In this document: positions 23,157 to 30,786 of the stretch, one piece after another
Numbering within the stretch: the stretch's first letter is position 1
Layout of the letters: each line of letters starts with the position of its first letter
Assembly (NCBI RefSeq): GCF_000698555.1
Contig: NZ_JFHE01000042.1
Coordinates: forward strand, 1 to 45,332
Length of the DNA: 45,332 nt
Direction of reading: 5' to 3'
Source: Caballeronia grimmiae
GTDB taxonomy: Bacteria > Pseudomonadota > Gammaproteobacteria > Burkholderiales > Burkholderiaceae
Made by a program: the position numbers and the translations under genes
The notes under the pieces: generated by a model
The model's database searches: none
Told to the model about the DNA's origin: nothing
What the model saw: only the letters and a program-made list of their open reading frames with translations

Positions 23157-24683
23157 ATGGACGCTTTCTATCTCGCGATCGATGTGGGCACGGGCAGCGT
23201 GCGCGCCGCGCTCGTGGATGCGCGCGGCGTCGTGCGCAGTATCGCCGCGCACGAGCATGAGCAGATCGTGCCGCGCTACGGATGGTCCGAGCAGCGTCCG
23301 GCCGACTGGTGGTCGGGCGCGGCGCGTTCTATTCGCGAAGTGCTGGAGAGCGTCCCGGATGCAGCGGCGCGTGTGGTTGCGGTGTGCGCGTGCGGCCAGA
23401 TGCACGGCACCGTCCTCATCGATGACGACGGTAACCTCACGCGCGAAACCGCGCCGCTCTGGAACGACAAGCGCACCAGTGCCGAAGTTGCCGCGTTTCG
23501 CGCGCGGGCCGATTACGCGTCGCATGCAAGGCAGGCCGCCAATCCCGCGACGCCCGCGTGGCCCGCGTTCAAGCTGCAATGGCTGAAGGCGAACGATCCT
23601 GCCGCGTTCGAGCGCGCGACGACCGTGTTCATGCCGAAGGACTACGTCAACTTCCGGCTGACGGGCGAGCGCGCGTGCGACTGGAGCGATGCATCGACCA
23701 GCTATCTGATGGATGCATCCACTCGCACATGGTGCCGCGCGCTCCTGGATGCCTTCGGCCTCGATGCCGCGAAGCTCGCGCCGATCCGCGCGCCGCTCGA
23801 CATTCTCGGCGGCGTCACACAAGATGCCGCCGCGCAAACCGGCTTACGTGAGGGCACGCCGGTGCTCGTCGGCGGGGCGGATTACCCGGTATCGGTGCTC
23901 GGCTCGGGCGTTTATGCGCCGGGGCTGGCGTCGGACATCACGGGAACGTCGTCGATCATCACCGTGATTGCCGATACCCCGCTGCTGCACCCGGACGTCT
24001 CCAATCTCGTGACATGCGACGGTTCGTGGGGGCGCTTCATGCTGCTGGATTCCGGTGGCGACGCGATGCGTTGGGCGCGGCGTGCGTTCCACGAAAATGC
24101 CTTGTCCTACGATGTCATCACGCAGAAGGCCGCGAGCGCGCCTGTCGGGTCGGATGGCATGTTCTTCCTGCCGTACCTCACAGGAGAGCGCCTGGGCGAA
24201 CACTCCAACTCGCGCGCGCAGTTCTTCGGCATCACGGCAAAGCATGGATTGGGACATTTACACCGCGCGGTCCTCGAAGGCGTTGCGTTCGCGGTGCGGC
24301 GTCAGATCGCGCTGCTTCGGCCGGAAGGCGGCGGCATCGACCGAATCGTGGCGGCGAGCGGCGGCGCCAGGGCCGCGTTGTGGCTCGCCATCAAAGCAAG
24401 CATGTACCGCACGCCGATTCTTGTTCCTGCCGAAGTGGAGTGCGGCGTGACAGGCTGCGCTATCCTCGCGGCCACCGCGCACGGACAGTTCGCGCGTCTC
24501 GCGGATGCGGTCAGCGCCTTCGTCCGGTTCGAGAGCGAAGTTCAGCCCGACCCTCGCGCAAGCGACAGGTACGATCGCATGATGCCCATTTTCGAGGGGC
24601 TTTACGCGCAGGCGCAGCAGTTCTACGACGATCTTGACGCGCTCGACGCACACGCGTTGGTAGCGCATGCACGACAAGGGTAA
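23157..24683 (+). CDS. Second FGGY carbohydrate kinase, xylulokinase-like
   Basis: This encodes a 508-residue kinase. The phosphate loop is AIDVGTGSVR, CGQMHG is at residues 79-84, LWNDKR at 101-106, MPKDYVNFRLTG at 159-170, and the catalytic base is D242 (GGADYP). The ATP domain has AASGGARAALWLAIKAS. It is clearly distinct from the kinase at 15431. The start ATG 23157 is 12 bases after the previous stop. It should phosphorylate a ketose or polyol. Its stop codon is followed, in the same frame, by a remnant of a HAD phosphatase, mirroring the kinase-HAD pair at 15431-17655. Confidence 0.9.
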   Translation: MDAFYLAIDVGTGSVRAALVDARGVVRSIAAHEHEQIVPRYGWSEQRPADWWSGAARSIREVLESVPDAAARVVAVCACGQMHGTVLIDDDGNLTRETAPLWNDKRTSAEVAAFRARADYASHARQAANPATPAWPAFKLQWLKANDPAAFERATTVFMPKDYVNFRLTGERACDWSDASTSYLMDASTRTWCRALLDAFGLDAAKLAPIRAPLDILGGVTQDAAAQTGLREGTPVLVGGADYPVSVLGSGVYAPGLASDITGTSSIITVIADTPLLHPDVSNLVTCDGSWGRFMLLDSGGDAMRWARRAFHENALSYDVITQKAASAPVGSDGMFFLPYLTGERLGEHSNSRAQFFGITAKHGLGHLHRAVLEGVAFAVRRQIALLRPEGGGIDRIVAASGGARAALWLAIKASMYRTPILVPAEVECGVTGCAILAATAHGQFARLADAVSAFVRFESEVQPDPRASDRYDRMMPIFEGLYAQAQQFYDDLDALDAHALVAHARQG

Positions 24684-24941
24684 TTAGGCTTTGAGCCGAG
24701 CCCGGAGCCATACAAACGCGCGTCGTGGCTCCTGCGGCTCGCGCCGGAAGAGGTCGTCGCGGTCGAAGATAGTCCGACGGGCGCGGGCGGCGCCATCGCG
24801 GCGAACATGCGTGTCATCGGCTGGTCCGTCGATGACGAAGCCGCCGCGCTCTTTCCCTCCGAAACGCACATCTTGCGCTCGCCGGATGAACTGGCGGCAA
24901 ACCTCGGACTGGACGCATTCTCGTTGTCGAAGGTAGGCTAG
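24684..24941 (+). pseudogene. C-terminal remnant of a HAD phosphatase, fused in frame behind a kinase stop
   Basis: Directly after the kinase TAA, the same frame reads LGFEPSPEPYKRASWLL, then VAVEDSPTGAGGAIAANM, and RVIGWSVDDEA, ending at TAG 24939-24941. This is the C-terminal third of a HAD phosphatase of the beta-phosphoglucomutase type (motif III P-x-PEPY, motif IV VEDSPTG). Motifs I and II with the catalytic aspartates are missing, and no start codon is usable. I infer a deletion that joined the end of the kinase gene to the end of a former HAD gene. Confidence 0.8.
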
Positions 24942-24999
24942 CTGACATCCCGCAGAGGCGAGTCGGAGACCTTTCTGACCGCCGAGAGCCAAGTTTTCT

Positions 25000-25713
25000 C
25001 TAGGACAATGAGGGCTTGGTGGCATTGCAAGGTGCCAACGCTTCGCGCAGCTTCGTCATTGCAGAGCCGTGGGCGGCCTCAGCCCATTCTGGCTTAAATT
25101 CCGTTGCTAATGCCATTGCCTTGGCGAAGTCCGGCATGGCGTGCGATTGCTTGATTGCGTCGCGATACTCGGCAGCGGTAGCCTCTACATCGACGGCGGC
25201 TTCGAAGATGCCTGCAGCGTTCAAGCAATCAAGCATCACTAAACCAACCACCGATTCGCACTTTTCGATTATATGTAGCAAGTATTTGTCGAAAGCGACG
25301 AATGTCTTTTTCCGACTCTGGTTTTGAACTTTTGGCTCTGCAAGGACCATCGGGAAGTTGCCGTCAATGTGCAGGGCAGACGTAATGTTCAGCCCGCGGT
25401 GAACGACCGCATTGCGCAACTCACGAATGTAAGAGTAGTTCGCCTCACCGTCCTGAAATCCATCAAAAACTAAGCGCGAATACAACTGTGTTTCAAAAGT
25501 GCTTGGCTGCACGGAAGTCGTTTCACGGAACAGCTCCGTCGCTGCCACAAGATTCAAAAAATAGCCGGAATAGTGAAGTCTCATGTCCATCTGATCAGTG
25601 ACGGAGAGTTGGGTGCGGAACGAGAGCGCGGCGCGCAGCGCAGTCTGTCTTGCAGACATGTACCACGAAAGCGAATAAAGCATATCTCGGTTTTCGAAGC
25701 TCAAGGTCGTCAC
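25000..25713 (-). CDS. Uncharacterised protein with HEPN-like R-x4-H motif
   Basis: This encodes a 237-residue soluble, mostly helical-looking protein. I do not recognise its family. Residues ~100-112 read YIRELRNAVVHRG, which fits the R-x4-6-H motif of HEPN-type RNase or substrate-binding domains, commonly seen as RNxxxH. The start is GTG 25713, with GGAGG 4 bases upstream. The coding sequence is visibly poorer in G+C than its neighbours (23 of 60 bases are G/C at 25261-25320), suggesting horizontal transfer. No partner nucleotidyltransferase or antitoxin gene lies beside it; it sits between the sugar locus and the sulfonate operon in its own orientation. A role in stress or defence is possible but unproven. 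Confidence 0.65.
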   Translation of the reverse strand: MTTLSFENRDMLYSLSWYMSARQTALRAALSFRTQLSVTDQMDMRLHYSGYFLNLVAATELFRETTSVQPSTFETQLYSRLVFDGFQDGEANYSYIRELRNAVVHRGLNITSALHIDGNFPMVLAEPKVQNQSRKKTFVAFDKYLLHIIEKCESVVGLVMLDCLNAAGIFEAAVDVEATAAEYRDAIKQSHAMPDFAKAMALATEFKPEWAEAAHGSAMTKLREALAPCNATKPSLS

Positions 25714-26306
25714 TCGTCCTCCCTACGGACGCTAAAATTCAAATCAGCCGAAGATCGTAGCTTTGAAACTGGTATTGTTTGAAGCGCGATGTCAGCGACC
25801 CACTGCAAAGGGCCGACGCGTACGGAACGCTCGACGTGCTTGCTTCGGCCTTTGCGGACGCTCGTCGTCCACCCGCTGTGCGGTTGCAGCTTATGCAAGA
25901 GTTGCCGTTGGAGCGATTATCGCCTCAACGGCCGCTTCTAGTTCGTGGACTGAGGCTGTTCGGCGCAGAGCCGCACGACCTCGCAACTGAATTGACCGTC
26001 CGCTATTGGCCGTCGACCGCCCGTTCAGCAGGACTTCTCGAACGTCCTTTGTACCTTTCGAAGCCGCAGTCGACGAAGCGCGGGATCGAAGGTCTGCAAT
26101 GGGTCGTGAAGAGTCGTTCACACTTCCTCGAAGCCGACATCCAACCGTACTGCGTCGCCAACGACCGCAAAGCGACGTGCAGCAACCGCACATCGGCTGA
26201 ACGGCCAACGTCCGCAATGCCCGACGAAGCGTCGGAGACAGCGACCGTTGAGTGGCCGTCGAACTGGCACACGCGACGTATCGAAACGCAGTGCAAGCGC
26301 GGACGT
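25714..26306. other. Intergenic stretch of eroded, motif-rich sequence
   Basis: No gene is supported on either strand. The sequence contains many scattered short motifs in both orientations (forms of GACCG, CGTCC and GCAAT such as CAACGACCGCAAAG, 26159-26172, and CAACGTCCGCAATG, 26206-26219). This looks like degenerate dispersed repeats between operons. Open frames here are composition artefacts. Confidence 0.45.
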
Positions 26307-27062
26307 TCACACTTCCGTGAAGTACTTGTTCACGATCTCGTCTCGCAGCCGTGCCACATCGGCGTGGCTGCGATCACGCGGCCTAGGCAAATGCACTTCG
26401 ATGATTTCGCCAATCCGTCCCGGCCGCGCCTGCATCACCACGACGCGGTCGGCGAGCAGCACGGCTTCGTCGACATCATGAGTGACGAGCACCATCGTAA
26501 TGCGCTCGTGGGTCCAGATGCGCTGCAGCTCGCCTTGCAGGCGGCTGCGCGTGAGCGCATCGAGCGCGCCGAAAGGTTCGTCAAGCAACAGCAGACGCGG
26601 CCGGTTCACCAGGCCGCGGGCGAGCGCTACGCGCTGCGCCATGCCGCCGGACAATTGGTGGGGGTAATGCCGCTCGAAACCGCGCAAGCCGACGAGTTCG
26701 ACATGCTCCGCAACGGCGCGCGCCTTCTCATGTTTCGAGAGCGGAGCGTTGCGCAAGGCAACAGCGATGTTCTGCGCGACATCGAGCCACGGAAACAGGC
26801 GATGATCCTGAAACACGATACCGCGCTTGAGATCCGTCGATACGACGCGCTCGCCATCGAACTCGATATGGCCTTCGAAGCCGCCGTCGAGCCCCGCGAT
26901 AAGACGCAGCAAAGTCGACTTGCCGCATCCGCTCGCACCGACAATGCTCACGAACTCGCCACTCGCGACCGTCAGATCGATGCGCTCGAGCACGGGCGGG
27001 GCGGCATCGCCGTCGTAGCGCTTGCTGACGTGGTGCAATGCGAGTCCTTCGAGTGTGGCCAT
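26307..27062 (-). CDS. ABC transporter ATP-binding protein, sulfonate/taurine type (SsuB/TauB-like)
   Basis: This encodes a 251-residue ATPase with Walker A GASGCGKST, the Q-loop at VFQDHRLFPWL, signature LSGGMAQRVALARGL, Walker B LLLLDEPFGALD and switch VTHDVDEA. The FQDHRLFPWL and MVLVTHDVDEAVLLADRV forms are typical of the nitrate/sulfonate/taurine importers. ATG 27062 begins the family's normal N-terminus. It is the last gene of a five-gene minus-strand operon, 19 bases after the intact permease. It would energise uptake of a sulfonate or sulfate ester. Confidence 0.92.
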   Translation of the reverse strand: MATLEGLALHHVSKRYDGDAAPPVLERIDLTVASGEFVSIVGASGCGKSTLLRLIAGLDGGFEGHIEFDGERVVSTDLKRGIVFQDHRLFPWLDVAQNIAVALRNAPLSKHEKARAVAEHVELVGLRGFERHYPHQLSGGMAQRVALARGLVNRPRLLLLDEPFGALDALTRSRLQGELQRIWTHERITMVLVTHDVDEAVLLADRVVVMQARPGRIGEIIEVHLPRPRDRSHADVARLRDEIVNKYFTEV

Positions 27063-27081
27063 GAACCGAATACTCCTGTCA

Positions 27082-27897
27082 TCAATTTGCGCGCCGGTCG
27101 AACCAGCGCCGTTGAATGGCGCGCGCAAGCGCATTCAGCGCCCATCCCGTGAGCCCGACCACGATCACCCCGAACAGCACGAGGTCCATGCGGAACTGTT
27201 CGCTGCCGTCTACGAGCGTGTTGCCAATGCCGCTTCCGGCGACCAACAGGTATTCCGCGCCGAGCGTCGCGAGCCACGAATAGATCAGCGCGAGATACAC
27301 GCCAGTGAAGATGGACGGCAACGCGGCCGGGAGTACCACAGCCGTTAGCAGTTGCAGCTTCGAGTAACGATACGCCCGCGCGACTTCGAGCAGGCGTGGT
27401 GGCGCGGCGCGTATGCCATCGTTCGTATGGACGACCACGGGCACGAGCGCGGCGAGTGAAAGGAACACGACCTTCGCCAGATCGCCCAGACCGAACCAGA
27501 CGGAAATCAGCGGAATCCACGCAAACAGCGAGACCTGCTTGAACGTGTTAAAGCTCGGTGCGATTGCCCGGTTTGCGATTTTCGACACGCCGAGCAGCGC
27601 ACCCAACGCAAGCCCGAGACTCGAGCCGATGAAGAAGCCCGTCAGCTCGCGTGTGAGCGATGCGGTCATCGCACGCAGGAGCGCGCCGCTGCGCACCTGC
27701 TCAAGCGCGGTCTGGAGCACCTGGACGGGTGACACCAGAAGGCCGTGACTGCCTTTGGCGTCGCGCGAAACGAACCACCAGAGCGCAAACGCGAGCAGCG
27801 GCAACACGAAGCCGCGCCAGCGCTTCTTACGGTGCGCTGCATGCGCGTCCTGCGATGCACGCGGCGCTTCCTGCAATTCGAGCGAGGCATCCGACAT
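27082..27897 (-). CDS. ABC transporter permease, sulfonate/taurine type (SsuC/TauC-like)
   Basis: This encodes a 271-residue inner-membrane permease with about six hydrophobic segments. Its cytoplasmic EAA-type loop is RLLEVARAYRYSKLQLLTAVVLPAALPSIF, broken here as LLEVARAYRY and VVLPAALPSIFTG. A charged 25-residue N-terminal tail precedes the first helix. ATG 27897 has GGGAG upstream. It lies 13 bases after a second, interrupted permease of the same family and 19 before the ATPase. As an intact permease it could form a homodimer and keep the importer working if the neighbouring permease is dead. Confidence 0.92.
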   Translation of the reverse strand: MSDASLELQEAPRASQDAHAAHRKKRWRGFVLPLLAFALWWFVSRDAKGSHGLLVSPVQVLQTALEQVRSGALLRAMTASLTRELTGFFIGSSLGLALGALLGVSKIANRAIAPSFNTFKQVSLFAWIPLISVWFGLGDLAKVVFLSLAALVPVVVHTNDGIRAAPPRLLEVARAYRYSKLQLLTAVVLPAALPSIFTGVYLALIYSWLATLGAEYLLVAGSGIGNTLVDGSEQFRMDLVLFGVIVVGLTGWALNALARAIQRRWFDRRAN

Positions 27898-27910
27898 GAA
27901 AGCGTGCTCC

Positions 27911-28735
27911 CTAGTGCGTGCTGCCGCGTTGCAGCCGGCGTTCGAGCGCACTCAGCAAGTGGTCCGCGCCGTATCCGATGGCGCCCACCAGCAACACCGA
28001 AGCGAGCACGAGATCCAGCTGGAAGAGCTGGCGTCCATACACGATCAGATAGCCAAGCCCTTCCGAGGACGCCACCAGTTCGACCACGACGAGCGTCAGC
28101 CACGCCTTCGTGAACGCCAGCCGGGTGCCGGTACCAATGACGGGAATCGCAGAGGGAAGCGTGACGTGCGTGATGACTTGCCAGCGGCTGTATCGATAGG
28201 CGAGCGCCACTTCACGCAACGCAGGCGGCGTGTCACGAAAGCCTTACAGGGTGGACAACGTGACAGGCACCAGCGCGGCATGGCCGATCAGCAGATACTT
28301 GAGCGGCTCGCCGATGCCCACGACGATCATCAGAAACGGCAGCCAGCCGAGCACCGGCACCTGCACGATCGCGTTGAAGCTCGGCAGCACATAGGCTTCG
28401 AGCGTGCGTGACAGTCCGAGCGCGCCTCCGAGCAGGACGCCCAACAGCACGCCGCCGCCGAAGCCCACCGCCACGCGCGTCATGCTCGACGAGAGATGCA
28501 GCCACAAGTCGCCGCTCGAAACCAGCTGCGCGAGCGTGTCGAAGACGAGGGCGGGCGGCGGCAACACTTGTGCCGAGATCCAGCCGTGACGCGAGCCAAG
28601 CACCCATAAAACGGCGAGCGCGATCGGCAAGAGCCACGGCAGCGCGATCCACGCGAGGGCGGCAGCCGCATCGGCCGGCACAGGATGCGCGGCGCGCTTC
28701 GCGGGCAGCAGCACGCGGTAAAGCACATTGGCCAT
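27911..28735 (-). pseudogene. ABC transporter permease interrupted by an in-frame TAA
   Basis: The frame from ATG 28735 encodes the first 163 residues of a SsuC-like permease and stops at TAA (28244-28246). The same frame then continues GFRDTPPALREVALAYRYSR to 27911, completing the EAA loop and the last helices, for a total of 274 sense codons. No other damage is seen, so the nonsense change (a CAA to TAA transition fits the family's usual residue there) appears recent or is a sequencing error. The stop lies just before the EAA coupling loop, so the short product could not couple to the ATPase. A restart at ATG 28219 is conceivable but would make only a membrane fragment. Confidence 0.85.
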
Positions 28736-28753
28736 GAGTCGGTTCCCCGCGGG

Positions 28754-29815
28754 TCAGGATGCGAGCGGCTTGCCCGACGCATCGAAGCGCGGCCAGTAGC
28801 TTTCGAGCTTGAGCGTCTTGAGGGCCTGATCGAGATACTTCGGCTCGAACCAGCCATCCACGCTGACGGGCTGACGAATCAGGTTCAGGCGCAGCGCATC
28901 GTCGGCGACGGCCTGATAGCGCGCGCGCAGGAACGGGTCGATGAGCGGTGAACTGCGCTCTTTCAATTGTCCCGGCTTGAACTCGGACTGCCACGATTCG
29001 ACCGGTACGCCGCTCTTCGCCCACAAGGCGAAGAGCGCCGCGCGATTCGCTTCGTCGGATTGCCATTGCGCGGCCTGGACTACCGACGTCACCACTGTCT
29101 GCACGATGGCCGGATGCGCGCTTTCGAATTCGTCGAGCACGAGCAGATGGGCCTGGCGCGTGAACTGCACGCCGTCGTCACGCGAGGCGTACACGATTCG
29201 AGCCAGCCCTTGCTGTTGCAGCTTGAAGAGCGAGTAGTCGGAGAACACCGCGTCCACGCCTTTCGATGCCACTGCCGCGAGCGCCGCCGCGGTATCGAGA
29301 TTGATGATGCGCAGATCGCGTTCGGCGAGGTTGTTCTCCTTCAGCACGTTGTCGGCGACCAGTTGCAGGTTGGTGCCGCGAAACAGGCCGACGCGCTTGC
29401 CCTTCAGGTCCTTTACGCTCTTGATGTCCGAATCCGCCGGTACGGCGAGATAGACGCCAGTGCGCACGTTCGATGCAAGCAGCAGGTGCGTCTTCAGGCC
29501 ATTGGCGCGCCCGAGCACCGAAGGCAGGTCGCCCTGATACGCGAAGTCGACCTGCTTGTTGGCGAGCGCCTCGTTGACCGCTGGCCCCGCGCCCTTGAAG
29601 AAGATCCACTCGACCTTGACGTGCGCGGGTTGCAGCGCATCTTCCACGCGATGCTGCAATTGCGCGGTGGCAGCCGGCGATCCACCGAAGGTCGGCGGAT
29701 CGCCCGTGCCCTGTTGCGCCACGCCGATGCGCACGACGGATGGCTCCGCGGCCAGCCCGGGCGTCGCGAACAGCGCGACGAACGCCGCGCTCAGGATACG
29801 TTTGAGAAGTGTCAT
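28754..29815 (-). CDS. ABC substrate-binding protein, aliphatic sulfonate / sulfate ester type
   Basis: This encodes a 353-residue periplasmic binding protein (SsuA/TauA-like, NMT1 fold). A Sec signal (LKRILSAAFVALFATPGLAA) ends near AAE. The mature part has IGVAQQGTGDPPTF, then KVEWIFFKGAGPAVNEALA and VDFAYQGDLPSVLGRANG, typical of sulfonate binders. Later ones such as LKGKRVGLFRGTN support this. ATG 29815 is preferred; an ATG 15 bases upstream is possible. It lies between the dioxygenase (14 bases) and the permease (18 bases). The ligand is probably a sulfonate or alkyl sulfate, because of the neighbouring dioxygenase. Confidence 0.9.
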   Translation of the reverse strand: MTLLKRILSAAFVALFATPGLAAEPSVVRIGVAQQGTGDPPTFGGSPAATAQLQHRVEDALQPAHVKVEWIFFKGAGPAVNEALANKQVDFAYQGDLPSVLGRANGLKTHLLLASNVRTGVYLAVPADSDIKSVKDLKGKRVGLFRGTNLQLVADNVLKENNLAERDLRIINLDTAAALAAVASKGVDAVFSDYSLFKLQQQGLARIVYASRDDGVQFTRQAHLLVLDEFESAHPAIVQTVVTSVVQAAQWQSDEANRAALFALWAKSGVPVESWQSEFKPGQLKERSSPLIDPFLRARYQAVADDALRLNLIRQPVSVDGWFEPKYLDQALKTLKLESYWPRFDASGKPLAS

Positions 29816-29829
29816 GGTCCCTCGGCTCA

Positions 29830-30786
29830 TCAGCCACGCGTTTCCCGTTTGACCGTACGGCTGCGGCGTCCGTCGATACTCACGGGCACATCGCCATGAA
29901 CGGTCGCGCGGCGCACGACGCGATGCGCATCGCCGTAATCGGCCACGGCGTAGTGCTGCGTCGCGCGGTTGTCCCAGATCGCCACATCGCCCTGTGTCCA
30001 GCGCCACCGCACGGTGTTTTCGAGGCGCGTGATGTGATCGTGGAAAAGCGCCTGCAGACGGTCCGAATCGCGCTGTGACAAGCCGACGAAGCGCTGCACG
30101 AAGTGCCCGAGCACAAGCGTCCGTTCACCCGTTTCGGGATGCACGCGCACCACGGGATGCTCCGTTTCGTAGAGCGTCGAGGTGAACTGCTTGCGGTACT
30201 CACGCTCAGCATCGTTATCGATGGCAGGCGTGTTGCGGGTCGCGGCATAGTCGTACGTGTTCGAATGCAACGCCCATAGCGAATCGGCAAGCTCGCGCAA
30301 GGGTTGCGGCAAGTGCGTGTAGGCAGCAGCCGTGTTGGCCCAGACCGTATCGCCGCCGGCGGGGGGAATCACCACGCCGCGCAGGATGGAAATCTTGGGG
30401 TAGGCATCGACGAAGGTGACGTCCGTGTGCCACGAATTGGCGCGCGTGCCGTGCTTTGAATCGAGTTCGAGCAGACGGCTCGTGCCTTCCTTCGACGGCA
30501 CCGTGGGATGCGCCACGGTCTCACCGAAACGCGCGGCGAAGGCCTCCTGCGCGGCATCGTCGAGATGTGACTGACCGCGGAAGAACAGGACCTTGTGTTC
30601 GAGCAGCGCCGCGTTGATGCGGGCGATGGCCGCATCGTCGAGTTCCGCGGAGAGCGTCACGCCGCGCACTTCTGCGCCGATGAGCCCGCCGATCGGGCGA
30701 ATTTGGAAGGGTTCGCCGGATTGTGCGGCGAGCGGCGCGGCTTCATGTGTGGACTTCTGGTGAGCGAGCGTAGCGGTGTCGGACAT
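29830..30786 (-). CDS. TauD/TfdA-family Fe(II)/2-oxoglutarate dioxygenase (TauD/AtsK-like)
   Basis: This encodes a 318-residue cytosolic oxygenase. The iron ligands are H120 and D122 (SWHTDVTF) and H278 (DNRATQHYA), with R289 eleven residues later as the 2-oxoglutarate ligand, the same spacing as in AtsK. FRGQSHLDDAAQ and GGLIGAEVRGV are typical N-terminal segments. It would hydroxylate a sulfonate (taurine) or an alkyl sulfate so that sulfite or sulfate is released for sulfur nutrition. ATG 30786 has GGAG 8 bases upstream. It is the first gene of the operon, so the promoter should lie in 30787-30960. Confidence 0.9.
   Translation of the reverse strand: MSDTATLAHQKSTHEAAPLAAQSGEPFQIRPIGGLIGAEVRGVTLSAELDDAAIARINAALLEHKVLFFRGQSHLDDAAQEAFAARFGETVAHPTVPSKEGTSRLLELDSKHGTRANSWHTDVTFVDAYPKISILRGVVIPPAGGDTVWANTAAAYTHLPQPLRELADSLWALHSNTYDYAATRNTPAIDNDAEREYRKQFTSTLYETEHPVVRVHPETGERTLVLGHFVQRFVGLSQRDSDRLQALFHDHITRLENTVRWRWTQGDVAIWDNRATQHYAVADYGDAHRVVRRATVHGDVPVSIDGRRSRTVKRETRG

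Noticed and set aside
25714..26306. Scattered short repeats as a CRISPR array
   Set aside because: Motifs are short, variable and in both orientations; there is no regular repeat-spacer spacing.
25779..27152. Plus-strand open frame of 457 codons opposite the sulfonate ATPase
   Set aside because: Antisense to a complete ABC ATPase; the first part lies in eroded intergenic sequence.
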